Origin: Clostridia bacterium
GTDB taxonomy: Bacteria; Bacillota; Clostridia; TANB77; CAG-465
Length of the DNA stretch: 64,000 nucleotides
Direction: 5' to 3'
Assembly (NCBI GenBank): GCA_017626395.1
Contig: JAGAIU010000068.1
Location: forward strand, 54,258-118,257
The notes beneath the pieces were generated by a model. The model did no database searches and was not told the origin of the DNA. It worked only from the letters and a program-made list of their open reading frames with translations. Positions 8,097 through 17,363 of the stretch are shown here, piece by piece (positions within the stretch are counted from its first letter, which is position 1; every line of letters begins with the position of its first letter). A program made the translations under genes and the position numbers.

Positions 8097-9332
8097 CTAT
8101 GTTTTGCTAGTATTTTTTCTTGAATTTTTAATATATACATACATAAATAGTGTGCACATAAATATGAATAACATTCCCATTATCATTATGCTTGTTGTTA
8201 CAGCTCCATTCATTCCATATTGATTAACAATTTTATTTGGAACAAATAGTGCGAATATAGCAGTAATAACATATGCTAAAGTAGTTAATTTTTGACCACG
8301 CATAGTTCCAAGTGCATTGAAAAATACATTTGCAGAAGCATATAAAAATCCAGATAATATTAATAATAGTAAATGTGTTTTATACATTGATAAATCTACT
8401 CCATATAGTAAATTTAAGAATGGTATTCCTAGTATATAGCATCCTATTTCAACACATAAAGTTGCTAGTGCTAATACTCCTATTATTATCCCTATAATTT
8501 TAAAGAATTTTTTATATTCTTTATTATTCCAATAGTCTCCAAATGGTTTTAAGAATGGTTTTATAATAAATATACTTACCAAGTTAATAACAAATGTAGG
8601 CATATTTATAATATTAAAATATGTTTGCATTGTATAGTCGCCACTTGCATCTATTGCATACTTTACTGCATTAATTACATACATACTAATTAATGTAGAA
8701 ATTGCTAAAGGTAAACATTCTTTAAGAATTGTTTTAACCTTATTTTTATCTACTTTAAAATTAGTTTTGGTAAATTTATTAATTAATTTTAAATCGTATA
8801 GCCAAAAAACAATAATATTAGCTAAGACCATTGCTATTAACGATAGTATAATATTTTTAGTAATAAAATCTACTATGAAAAATGCTCCTATACCTAATAA
8901 ATTTCTATATACTATAGTTTTTCCGCCTAAATCTAATCTCCCATTAATTTGAAATTCAGCTTGATATGATTCGCTTAAATTTTCAACAACTCTAAATGCT
9001 ATAAGTATTAAGCATATAAAAAGTTTTTGAGTTTCATATCCACTAGCTATTACAAAAATAATAGCACAAATTACCATTAAAATAACTGCTATTATCCTAC
9101 TTACAAGATAATCTGAAAAAGAATATTTTCTATTAGTATCGGTTACTTGAAATATTCTTATTCCAAAATCTCCTATAGAATTCAATAAGCAAGCTGTTGT
9201 ATAACTTATTGAAAACATTCCTGCAATTTCAATACCATTTAGTCTTGTACAAAAGGCAAGTATTATTGCACTAAGCATTGATGATATGAAACTGCCTATA
9301 GTATTCCATATAAATTCACTTTTCTTTATCAT
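8097..9332 (-). CDS. Wzx-type oligosaccharide/lipid-linked sugar flippase (MOP superfamily)
   Basis: A 411-aa protein with about 12 hydrophobic helices across its whole length and few charges between them. The N-terminal MIKKSEFIWNTIGSFISS and the internal AFRVVENLSESYQAEFQINGRL fit polysaccharide flippases of the PST/MOP family. These move undecaprenyl-linked sugars across the membrane. It is the last gene of the long operon, downstream of the GT2/DUF2304 pair. Because an ABC exporter starts the same operon, this flippase may carry an undecaprenyl-phosphate-monosaccharide donor, as proposed for GacK of streptococci, rather than the polymer (inference). Confidence 0.85.
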   Translation of the reverse strand: MIKKSEFIWNTIGSFISSMLSAIILAFCTRLNGIEIAGMFSISYTTACLLNSIGDFGIRIFQVTDTNRKYSFSDYLVSRIIAVILMVICAIIFVIASGYETQKLFICLILIAFRVVENLSESYQAEFQINGRLDLGGKTIVYRNLLGIGAFFIVDFITKNIILSLIAMVLANIIVFWLYDLKLINKFTKTNFKVDKNKVKTILKECLPLAISTLISMYVINAVKYAIDASGDYTMQTYFNIINMPTFVINLVSIFIIKPFLKPFGDYWNNKEYKKFFKIIGIIIGVLALATLCVEIGCYILGIPFLNLLYGVDLSMYKTHLLLLILSGFLYASANVFFNALGTMRGQKLTTLAYVITAIFALFVPNKIVNQYGMNGAVTTSIMIMGMLFIFMCTLFMYVYIKNSRKNTSKT

Positions 9333-9344
9333 TCTTTTTATCCT

Positions 9345-10376
9345 TTACCATTTTATATCTATTTTTAATTTGTTTATCATAAAATTATACATAATTAAAA
9401 ACAACTTAAAAGTGTTAGTTTTATACATTAATCTAGTTACATTAAGTCCACATTTTTTTACAAATCTACCTTTTGCTTTTATTTTTACTTTTCTCCATTT
9501 TGGAAAATTATTATCCATATATTTTTTTATATGAACTATTCTTTTGCCAATATCTATATCTTTATTATTGTATATTCTACTTGGAATAGATACACAATTG
9601 TGTATAAATACTTGTAAAGTTAGATAATCCATATACTTTTCACAATATTTATTTTTTTCATATATATTTTTTATTTCCAATAAATTTTCCTCAAACAGAT
9701 TCGCCTTTTCTTCAGTAATACTTAAAATTAATGAACCAGGTCTTACCATATAATGCCATAAAATTTCTTTTATATATTTAATTTTTTTAGTTTTAGGTAT
9801 TATCTCTAAATAAAATAGAGTATCTTCTATAGCTCGTTTATCTTCTGAAAACCATACGTTTTTAATTATATCTTTTTTAAAAAGTTTTCCCCACCCTGAT
9901 GGGTTTAAAAATGCAGTTTCCATTATATTTTTTTCTGTTATTTCTAACTCATCAAACGGCATAGTAATCATTTCTTTGCTAAATACTACTTTTGTCTCTT
10001 CATCTACTCTATCAAAGCCACAACAAACAATATCATAGCCTTTTTTAGCTTCTTTTAACATTTTTTCTACAGTATTTTTTTCAATATAATCGTCACTATC
10101 TAAAAAAAGTAAATATTCACCTGTTGCATTTTTTATACCTGAATTTCTCGCACTACCAAGCCCACCATTTTCTTTATGTATAACTTTAATTCTTTTATCT
10201 TCTTTAGCTCTATTATCACAAATAATTCCTGAATTATCTTTTGTTCCATCATCTACTAATATTATTTCTAAATTATTATACGTTTGACCTACAACACTAT
10301 CGATACATCTATTGATGTATTCTTCTACGTTATAAACTGGTATAATAATAGACACTAAAAAATTCTTCTTTTTCAT
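9345..10376 (-). CDS. Glycosyltransferase family 2
   Basis: The start is at the ATG 8 bp after AAAGG; an in-frame GTG three codons earlier overlaps that site. GT-A motifs are SIIIPVYNVEEYINRCIDSV, VDDGTKDNS and LFLDSDDYI (DxD metal site, about residue 95). An aromatic loop WGKLFKKDII and a basic, hydrophobic C-terminus follow. It closely resembles the upstream GT2, including an identical ending KLKIDIKW, so the two look like a tandem duplication with diverged acceptor regions. It adds a sugar from a nucleotide donor, probably to the growing surface glycan. Confidence 0.9.
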   Translation of the reverse strand: MKKKNFLVSIIIPVYNVEEYINRCIDSVVGQTYNNLEIILVDDGTKDNSGIICDNRAKEDKRIKVIHKENGGLGSARNSGIKNATGEYLLFLDSDDYIEKNTVEKMLKEAKKGYDIVCCGFDRVDEETKVVFSKEMITMPFDELEITEKNIMETAFLNPSGWGKLFKKDIIKNVWFSEDKRAIEDTLFYLEIIPKTKKIKYIKEILWHYMVRPGSLILSITEEKANLFEENLLEIKNIYEKNKYCEKYMDYLTLQVFIHNCVSIPSRIYNNKDIDIGKRIVHIKKYMDNNFPKWRKVKIKAKGRFVKKCGLNVTRLMYKTNTFKLFLIMYNFMINKLKIDIKW

Positions 10377-10391
10377 TTTTTTCACCTTTAA

Positions 10392-11435
10392 TTACCACTT
10401 AATATCTATCTTTAATTTATCTATAACAAATCTATATAAATTAATATATACCATAGCCATATTATGTTTATATAGCCATGCAACACCCCATATGGCAAAA
10501 CGTTTAAATCCTCTTTTTAGAGAATATCCAAGTTTTAAAAATGGAGATTTTCTCCATGTTGAAAAGTTCTCATCAAGATATTTTATTGTATCTTTCATCA
10601 TAACTTTCATATCTATAGATTTATCATAAGATGCTCTATACATAACAGACATTCCAAGATGTAAAAAAGCCATAAAATCTATAATGTATTTCATTTCATC
10701 ATATTTATTTTCTTGTATATAAAGTTTCTTTAACTCTAATAAATATTTTTTGAAGTTTTCAACATCTTGTTTATTTACAGTATGTATTTGAGAATCATAT
10801 CTTAAGAAATAATGATACAATACTTCTGGTACAAATGCTATCTTCTCAATTTTAGAATAGCTACTAGCTAAAAATATCATATCGTTAAATCCCCTAAAGT
10901 TTTGAAATCTTAAGTCTTTAACCTTTTCTCTTTTAAAAATCTTGTTCCAAGGTGCAGGATTAATAAATACCATAAAGTCGTCTTTAGGATCTATTTCTCT
11001 TACACTATCACCATATCCTATCATATCTTTACTTACTACTTTATTTGTAGCAAGATCTATTCTTTCAAATCCACATACTGCCATATCTGCATCATTATTC
11101 TTAGCAGCATTATATAATTTTTCTGCCCAATCATTTGATACATAGTCATCTGTATCTACAAATGTTATATATTCACCTTTAGCTCTTTCAAGCCCATAGT
11201 TTCTTGTTGTAAATTCTCCACCATTTGGCTTATGAAATGCTTTTACCTTATCTGGATATTTTATGGCATACTCATCTATTATTTGCGGTGCAGAATCTGT
11301 AGAACCATCATCCACACATAATATCTCTATTTCTTGTAATGTTTGATTTACTAGTGCATCTAAACATCTTGGTAAATATTTTTCTAAATTATATACTAAT
11401 GCTACAATTGAAAGCTTGTACTCATATTTTTCCAT
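10392..11435 (-). CDS. Glycosyltransferase family 2
   Basis: A 347-aa GT-A enzyme with LSIVALVYNLEKYLPRCLDAL, CVDDGSTDSA and FVDTDDYV (DxD). The acceptor-side block NPAPWNKIFKREKV is followed by a basic C-terminal segment ending KLKIDIKW, shared with the next gene 15 bp downstream. This kind of tail typically binds the membrane surface. It is part of the long operon, between the DUF2304 gene and the second GT2. Inverting sugar transfer is expected; donor and acceptor cannot be read from the sequence. Confidence 0.9.
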   Translation of the reverse strand: MEKYEYKLSIVALVYNLEKYLPRCLDALVNQTLQEIEILCVDDGSTDSAPQIIDEYAIKYPDKVKAFHKPNGGEFTTRNYGLERAKGEYITFVDTDDYVSNDWAEKLYNAAKNNDADMAVCGFERIDLATNKVVSKDMIGYGDSVREIDPKDDFMVFINPAPWNKIFKREKVKDLRFQNFRGFNDMIFLASSYSKIEKIAFVPEVLYHYFLRYDSQIHTVNKQDVENFKKYLLELKKLYIQENKYDEMKYIIDFMAFLHLGMSVMYRASYDKSIDMKVMMKDTIKYLDENFSTWRKSPFLKLGYSLKRGFKRFAIWGVAWLYKHNMAMVYINLYRFVIDKLKIDIKW

Positions 11436-11459
11436 TTATATCTTACCTCTCTAATTATA

Positions 11460-11804
11460 TTAATCTTCTTTTTCTTCTTTATTCTCTTTTAAAGCAATAT
11501 AATGATTTAAATTTTTTATTTTTTCATTTAATTCAGATATTCTTAAATTATCTATAAATACTTGTATAAGTAAAAAGAAAATTATAATAAAGAATACAAA
11601 GTTAACTGATGCCATAAATCCAAGTTTAGTAGCAAGCCAAGCTACTCCATCTGAAAAAATACTCATTAAAACTAATATTAAACTACCTATCATCCATATG
11701 ATTGAGTTTTCCACTTTTAATTTTGCTTGTTTTATTTTCTTTACACATAAAAAGAATGATACAATTGATCCTATTAATAATATAATTCTAAGTGTTATTG
11801 ACAT
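11460..11804 (-). CDS. DUF2304 small membrane protein (GacJ-like partner)
   Basis: A 114-aa protein with three hydrophobic helices (about 4-20, 34-52, 64-86) and a charged C-terminal helix (RISELNEKIKNLNHYIALKENKEEKED). The pattern fits DUF2304, and it sits 12 bp after a DPM1-like GT2. In group A Streptococcus the small membrane protein GacJ is encoded beside the GT2 GacI, binds it and stimulates synthesis of undecaprenyl-phosphate-GlcNAc. The same gene pairing here suggests the same helper role. DUF2304 assignment is by topology and context. Confidence 0.75.
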   Translation of the reverse strand: MSITLRIILLIGSIVSFFLCVKKIKQAKLKVENSIIWMIGSLILVLMSIFSDGVAWLATKLGFMASVNFVFFIIIFFLLIQVFIDNLRISELNEKIKNLNHYIALKENKEEKED

Positions 11805-11816
11805 ATTTTTTCCCTC

Positions 11817-12521
11817 CTACTTGTCCTTTCTTGTAAAAGATCTAATAAATATAATAGATAACATCATATTCATCATATATTTTACAGATTTAAAGGCATT
11901 TAAGTAACTTTCACCAAACTCTCTATCTCTCATATTTACTTGTACTTCCTTTACTTTTAGTCCTTTTTTAATCATAAATACTATAGTATCTGGCTCTGGA
12001 GTAAGACTTGCATTAGTGTTAAACATTTCTATAGCTTTTTTGTTATATGCTCTCATTCCAGAAGTTGGATCTGTTATTTTTTTCCATGTAGTAAGTTTTA
12101 TTGCTAAACTTATTACTCTACTTCCAAGCATTCTAGCAGAAAAAGGTTTCTTTTCTTCTACAAATCTTGACCCGATTGCAACATCTACGTCATTTTTTTC
12201 TATTTCTTTAACTAAATTTTTTAAATATTTAGCATTATGCTGACCATCACCATCAAATTGAATAGCAATGTCATAACCATTTTGTTTTGCATATTTCATC
12301 CCAACTTGTATTGCACTAGTAAGCCCATAGTTAATAGGTAAAGATATCATATTAAAGTTATTTTTCTCACAAACTTCCTTTGTATTGTCTTTTGAACAAT
12401 CGTTTATTACAACATAATCATACTCTGTATTTTTTGTTATATCTTTTACTGTTTTTTCAATATTTAAAGCTTCATTATAAGCTGGTACTATTATTAATGT
12501 TTTTATTTTAATCCCCTCCAT
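11817..12521 (-). CDS. Polyprenyl-phosphate glycosyltransferase, GT2 DPM1/GacI-like
   Basis: A 234-aa GT-A enzyme with KTLIIVPAYNEALNIEKTV, VINDCSKDNT and IQFDGDGQH (DxDGQH, typical of polyprenyl-phosphate sugar synthases). GSRFVEEKKP and the DPTSGMRAYNKKAIE block follow. There is no C-terminal membrane pair, so membrane binding may depend on the DUF2304 protein next to it. It probably makes undecaprenyl-phosphate-linked monosaccharide. The strongest ribosome binding site (GGAGGGG at 12513-12519) lies inside the ORF, six bases before an ATA codon at 12504-12506; starting there gives the usual family N-terminus, so the ATG at 12521 may not be the true start. Confidence 0.88.
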   Translation of the reverse strand: MEGIKIKTLIIVPAYNEALNIEKTVKDITKNTEYDYVVINDCSKDNTKEVCEKNNFNMISLPINYGLTSAIQVGMKYAKQNGYDIAIQFDGDGQHNAKYLKNLVKEIEKNDVDVAIGSRFVEEKKPFSARMLGSRVISLAIKLTTWKKITDPTSGMRAYNKKAIEMFNTNASLTPEPDTIVFMIKKGLKVKEVQVNMRDREFGESYLNAFKSVKYMMNMMLSIIFIRSFTRKDK

Positions 12522-12574
12522 AATATATTCCTATACATACTTTACTAAAGAATTTATTTATTGTCAATTTTATT

Positions 12575-14560
12575 TTAAGAAAAAAAGACAATTATTGTCA
12601 AAAAGGATAGTATATATGCAATTGATGTTAAAAGTGCATATAATCCATTTTTATTTTTTACATTCAATTCAAATTTTGTATTAGAACAAGCTATATACAA
12701 TAGTGGCATAACTGGTAGAAAATATCTTGCTTGTATTCCCCATATTGTAGGCTGTCCCACTTGTGTCCATCTACTAAATGCTATTGTATATACAAGTCCT
12801 ATAACAAGTACAGGAATAATTAAATACATAATTCTTTCTTTAAAAGTTAGCTTTTTATCATTTTCATCATGTGAAAGTATCATTACTAGATAAATAGCTA
12901 TCATACAAACATACGGAATAGAATGATGTGTAATTGTTGAGTATCCAAAACAATTGAAATATCCTCTGAATACATCTTGATCTATTCTTAAAAATATAGT
13001 TCTAAAATATACTATCATTGTATCTATAAAATTAGTAAAGATATATTTTAGTCCGTAATATTTTTCAAGCTCTGTTCCGCCATCTGCTCCACTTGCAGCT
13101 GCTGTACTATTCATCATATATGAAAATACAAATAAAAAGATTAAAAATCCTATTTTATATATCAAAGCTTTTTTCTTGCTTGAAAATTTTTCGTTTGGTA
13201 CTAAAAATAATAATAACATTATTGGGAAATATCCAAATTTTCCTAAAGCAAGTAATATAGTCATAATACCTAAGACTACTAACTGCTTTTTAGATACTTT
13301 TTTCTTTTGGTATATCATACTTATAATGTATGATGCCATTAAAATTGCAATAGCATTAGTTAAATAGTCCATATTAACAGCAGCCGCTTGTTGTATGAAT
13401 ACTGGAAATAGTCCTACTACTAAAAATGCTTTTTTAAAGTGTGGTACTTTTCTTATTGCAATATATGAACATAGTATAACTATTAATAAGTTAGCAAATC
13501 TAGAAAGCAATAATATAACAAGTGGTGTCAGTCCAATTAATTTGCCTACAAATGTTATAGCTGTTGCAGGAAGATAAGGAACAAAACTTAAATTCTTTAC
13601 ATTCCTGTAATCTATTAAGTATTCAGTTGGTATGCTATAATCACAATCATAAATATATTCAGATAAATACATTCTTCCTGTTATTTCATTATCCGTACTT
13701 TGAACATTAATAGCAAATCTATCTGCAAAATTTATAAAGCAACGTGGCATTTCAATATATCCATCATCTTCTACAAAACTTAAACTCGCATCTTTATATG
13801 CTCTTATCATATGAGATGTTTCGTCTGGTACATTAAATGGTGCCATAACAAATATCATAGTAATTCCAACTATAACAGCAATACTTACATAGATATTTTC
13901 AAGATTTAGTCTTCTAACTTTTACATAATTATAAAATATAATCCCTGTTATTGGTGCTAAAATTAAAATTCCCAATATTGCATATAAAACATGGAAAATA
14001 GATATATATATAATAAATATAGAAATAGCAAATATTAAAATATCTCTAATTTTCAGTTCTTTATTTTCTAGTTTATTATAAAAATTAGCTATTCCTTTTA
14101 GTACTATATACATTATAGGTATATATACCATAAATGCTATAAGCATATAAATATTTATACTATTAGATATAATATTTTTCATGCTATTAGCATATACAAA
14201 ATTGTTTTCTGTTATTTTTTTTACTTTGTTATCTACTTCTACTATTGCATTTCCTATTTCTTCAAATTCTATTTCTATTTGATCAGTAACAAACAATTCT
14301 ATTTGCAAATTATCTTGCGAATTAAAGCACAACTTCTCTTCTTCAATATATCTATCCGAATTTAAAAAAGTATCTAATCTTGAATCACTGCCATTTATTT
14401 GAATTTTAGTAATTTTTGAATCTTGTCCTACTCTAATGTTAAGTGAATTAATATTCCTTGCATAACTAAATACACTTATGCTAACAGAAGAAATTAAAGC
14501 TAAAACTATTATTACAATAGCAAAACACACTTTTTTAGTATTTAATTTATTTTCTTTCAT
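12575..14560 (-). CDS. DUF2142 membrane protein, probable GT-C-type glycosyltransferase
   Basis: The start is MKENKLNTKKV, preceded by GAGAGG; the stop of the previous gene lies 17 bp upstream of this ATG. The architecture is one N-terminal helix (about 10-28), a roughly 110-residue extracellular beta-rich segment, then about 11 membrane helices. The loop after the third helix group holds APFNVPDETSHM, the same place and shape as the acidic 'DE' site of GT-C enzymes that use polyprenyl-phosphate sugars outside the membrane. It is a tandem paralogue of the upstream gene. Probable role: adding a side group to the exported polysaccharide (inference). Confidence 0.75.
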   Translation of the reverse strand: MKENKLNTKKVCFAIVIIVLALISSVSISVFSYARNINSLNIRVGQDSKITKIQINGSDSRLDTFLNSDRYIEEEKLCFNSQDNLQIELFVTDQIEIEFEEIGNAIVEVDNKVKKITENNFVYANSMKNIISNSINIYMLIAFMVYIPIMYIVLKGIANFYNKLENKELKIRDILIFAISIFIIYISIFHVLYAILGILILAPITGIIFYNYVKVRRLNLENIYVSIAVIVGITMIFVMAPFNVPDETSHMIRAYKDASLSFVEDDGYIEMPRCFINFADRFAINVQSTDNEITGRMYLSEYIYDCDYSIPTEYLIDYRNVKNLSFVPYLPATAITFVGKLIGLTPLVILLLSRFANLLIVILCSYIAIRKVPHFKKAFLVVGLFPVFIQQAAAVNMDYLTNAIAILMASYIISMIYQKKKVSKKQLVVLGIMTILLALGKFGYFPIMLLLFLVPNEKFSSKKKALIYKIGFLIFLFVFSYMMNSTAAASGADGGTELEKYYGLKYIFTNFIDTMIVYFRTIFLRIDQDVFRGYFNCFGYSTITHHSIPYVCMIAIYLVMILSHDENDKKLTFKERIMYLIIPVLVIGLVYTIAFSRWTQVGQPTIWGIQARYFLPVMPLLYIACSNTKFELNVKNKNGLYALLTSIAYILSFLTIIVFFS

Positions 14561-14576
14561 ATTTTTCCTCTCAAGT

Positions 14577-16535
14577 CTATGCACTATAAAATCCTATTAA
14601 TATTGTTATAAAAGAGATTAAATAGATACAATTTAAGCACATTCCATAAAACAATTCATTATTTTTAAATTTTAGTTTTATAAGATTATTTGATACAGCT
14701 AAATATAACATTGTTACAGCTGGTATAAAATATCTAGGTTGTAGTCCATCTATTGTCTCTTCACCTAAGAATGTCCAATTTAAAAACATTGCAGAATATA
14801 TTATAAATATAATCATAAAACTTAATATAGCTAAAAATATTCTGTTACCTTTTCCTAGCTCTTTATCTTTACTACTAAATATTAATAATAAATATATAGC
14901 TACTATTATAGTAGATGTCACCGGATAATTCCATTTAGTAGAAACACCAAACCCATCAAATAATCCCCTAAATATATCTAGCTCCATTCTTCTCCAAGCG
15001 GTAGTTAGATATATTTTTATTGTATCAACTACATTAGTTAGTGCATATTTTATTGAATAATACGGTGTATCTTCTCCTCCACCTACTGACACATTACCTG
15101 TGAAAGATAAAAGTATTGGCACTATTACAAATAATAATTTAAAAATAATAGCTGTTTTTTTATCTTTAAAGTTAATATTAGGAATTAAAAACACTACTAA
15201 AAGTACAGGAAAATATCCAAATTTACAAAATGCTAAGCAGATTCCAAATATAGATAAAATTCCAAGTTCTTTATATGTAAGTTTTCTATCCATATACTTG
15301 TATTTTATTGTGAATGCTACAATTAATAACGCCATTAGATTAGTTAAATAATCTTGATTTATTACAGATTGATGTAAAAATATTGGAAATAATGCAATCA
15401 TAACAATAAGCTTTTTAAAATATGGTATATTTTTAATTGCAATATAACTAAGTACTACTGTAATAATTAGGCTTGTAAATCTACCTAGTAGAGATATTAC
15501 AAGTGGTGAAAAATTAAGCATTCTTGCAACATATATTACAGGTATAGATGGTAAATATGGTAATATTTTCAAATATTTAGTATTAGTATACACAAAGGGC
15601 TTACTGCTAACAATATCATAATCACCATCTTCTAATATATCTGAAAAATAATTTTTAGTGTTATATTTTACACTAGAATCCATCATTCCATGAATATATT
15701 TATATGAAAAATTATCAAAAGAAACAGGCATATATGTTACACCTTTATCGTCATTTATTTCGTAACTTGCGAAACTTTTTACAAAATGTGCATATTCATC
15801 TGGCACATTATATGGTGGAATACAAAAAATCATTGTAATTCCAAATATAGTTGCAAGAAAAACATACAAATATTCTATTTTTTCTTTTATTTTATCCTTT
15901 ATAAGATAAGTTCCAAAAATTGAAAATCCTATTACAAAAACTAATATTACTACTTTTAAAATTGATAACAATATATAAAAAGTAGATGTATAAATTATAA
16001 ATACAGATATCATAAATATAACTATATCTCTTAACTTAATATTTTCATCGCCTTTTAACTTTAGTAAGAATCTTTTTACATTATAAATAACCAAAAATAA
16101 TATTGGATATAAAATAACAAATATAAGTAATGAATACCAATTCATACTTGAAGCTATAATATTCCAAACACTAATTTCATTAATATATGTACCATTTGTT
16201 TCTACTTCTTGCAAAATATTAGCTTTATATACACTTAATTGTCCTTCATAGTTTATTTCTATATCATCAACTACTGATAAATAAATATATAATTTAGAAT
16301 CTTCATTTGCAACAAGTTTTTCTTCTTCTACAACTAATCCTTCTGTTTCAAAATCTTCAATAGGCATATTAGTTGCATTAATTTTAATTTGATTAATTTT
16401 AGTTTGATCATTTACCTCTATTTTATATTCAACATTATTTTTAGAATATTGAGCAACACTAAAATTTAGTGTTGCTACTATTCCAATTATAAAAGATAGA
16501 ATAAAGATTATCTTTTCCTTTTTCGTAAGGAACAC
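14577..16535 (-). CDS. DUF2142 membrane protein, probable GT-C-type glycosyltransferase (tandem paralogue)
   Basis: About 650 aa with the same layout as its downstream neighbour: N-terminal helix, beta-rich outer segment, then many helices, with PPYNVPDEYAHFVKS as the putative GT-C acidic site. Both share the C-terminal block beginning QPRYFIPA (here) or QARYFLPV (neighbour). The listed start is a GTG that overlaps the AAGGAGG ribosome binding site. Spacing instead points to an ACG codon (16524-16526, 8 bases after the site), which would give the natural-looking N-terminus xKKEKIIFILSF. Upstream in frame there is only a stop, so a non-standard start or an ATG-to-ACG change is likely. Confidence 0.75.
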   Translation of the reverse strand: MFLTKKEKIIFILSFIIGIVATLNFSVAQYSKNNVEYKIEVNDQTKINQIKINATNMPIEDFETEGLVVEEEKLVANEDSKLYIYLSVVDDIEINYEGQLSVYKANILQEVETNGTYINEISVWNIIASSMNWYSLLIFVILYPILFLVIYNVKRFLLKLKGDENIKLRDIVIFMISVFIIYTSTFYILLSILKVVILVFVIGFSIFGTYLIKDKIKEKIEYLYVFLATIFGITMIFCIPPYNVPDEYAHFVKSFASYEINDDKGVTYMPVSFDNFSYKYIHGMMDSSVKYNTKNYFSDILEDGDYDIVSSKPFVYTNTKYLKILPYLPSIPVIYVARMLNFSPLVISLLGRFTSLIITVVLSYIAIKNIPYFKKLIVMIALFPIFLHQSVINQDYLTNLMALLIVAFTIKYKYMDRKLTYKELGILSIFGICLAFCKFGYFPVLLVVFLIPNINFKDKKTAIIFKLLFVIVPILLSFTGNVSVGGGEDTPYYSIKYALTNVVDTIKIYLTTAWRRMELDIFRGLFDGFGVSTKWNYPVTSTIIVAIYLLLIFSSKDKELGKGNRIFLAILSFMIIFIIYSAMFLNWTFLGEETIDGLQPRYFIPAVTMLYLAVSNNLIKLKFKNNELFYGMCLNCIYLISFITILIGFYSA

Positions 16536-16562
16536 CTCCTTATATCTTTATTTTGTCCTTAA

Positions 16563-17348
16563 CTATATTTTTTCGTTTGGTATTCCTCTTATTCTATTAG
16601 AAATCCTTTTTACTCTTATTTTTATACTAACACATATATCTACAACTCTTAACATAAATCTCATATTATGTCTTCTAAAAAATAATTTTGCTTTTTCTGG
16701 CTTACTTGCCCAAGTTGCATCATATAAGTGAACCATACAAGAATTTTTTGTAAATTTGTTATCTTGATAATCATAACTTAAAGCATAGAAATACTCTCTA
16801 GGATATACTGTTATTTTACTATCATTTAAATGTTGTACTTCGTTACTTTCTTTATCTAGTCCATACTCTAATAATTTTTTTGTAACAAGTGCAGGTATTG
16901 TATAATCATATATATTTTCCATATCAAATTTCTCTAATGAATCATATACTTTAATCATATCATCTATAAATTCATTATGCGGTTCTTTTGCTCCTATAAC
17001 TGCTGCATTAACAAGACCTGAATCTTCTATTCCTAAGAAAACATCATTTTCTAATATGTGAGATATATCCTCTCTTATCTCCATATCTGTATCAAAATAA
17101 ATACCACCATATTCAGATAAAGCTTTAAGTCTTGCATAATCTGAAACAAAAGCCCATTTTTTATTTTCATAAGCTTGTTTTACAAATGGATTTTGATTAA
17201 AATCAAAATTTTCTTCATTCCATAATTTTATTTCATAGTCTGGTAAAAATTTCTCCCATGTTTTCATACATTTTTTTGCCATTTTTGATAATGGTCTTGG
17301 CCCAAACCAACAATAATGAATTATTTTTACTGGTTCTTTGTTACTCAT
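16563..17348 (-). CDS. Glycosyltransferase family 32 (capsule/mannosyl-type)
   Basis: The ATG at 17348 lies 7 bp after GGAGGAG; the TTG two codons earlier is too close to it. This 261-aa GT-A enzyme begins KIIHYCWFGPRPL, followed by DYARLKALSEYGGIYFDTDMEI with an intact DTD metal site (about residue 91). VYPREYFYAL and a late HLYDATW histidine follow, as usual in family 32. Such enzymes add a hexose from a nucleotide donor to surface glycans. The equivalent domain of the 582-aa protein upstream in the operon has lost the DxD. Confidence 0.9.
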   Translation of the reverse strand: MSNKEPVKIIHYCWFGPRPLSKMAKKCMKTWEKFLPDYEIKLWNEENFDFNQNPFVKQAYENKKWAFVSDYARLKALSEYGGIYFDTDMEIREDISHILENDVFLGIEDSGLVNAAVIGAKEPHNEFIDDMIKVYDSLEKFDMENIYDYTIPALVTKKLLEYGLDKESNEVQHLNDSKITVYPREYFYALSYDYQDNKFTKNSCMVHLYDATWASKPEKAKLFFRRHNMRFMLRVVDICVSIKIRVKRISNRIRGIPNEKI

Positions 17349-17363
17349 ACTCAATCTCCTCCA

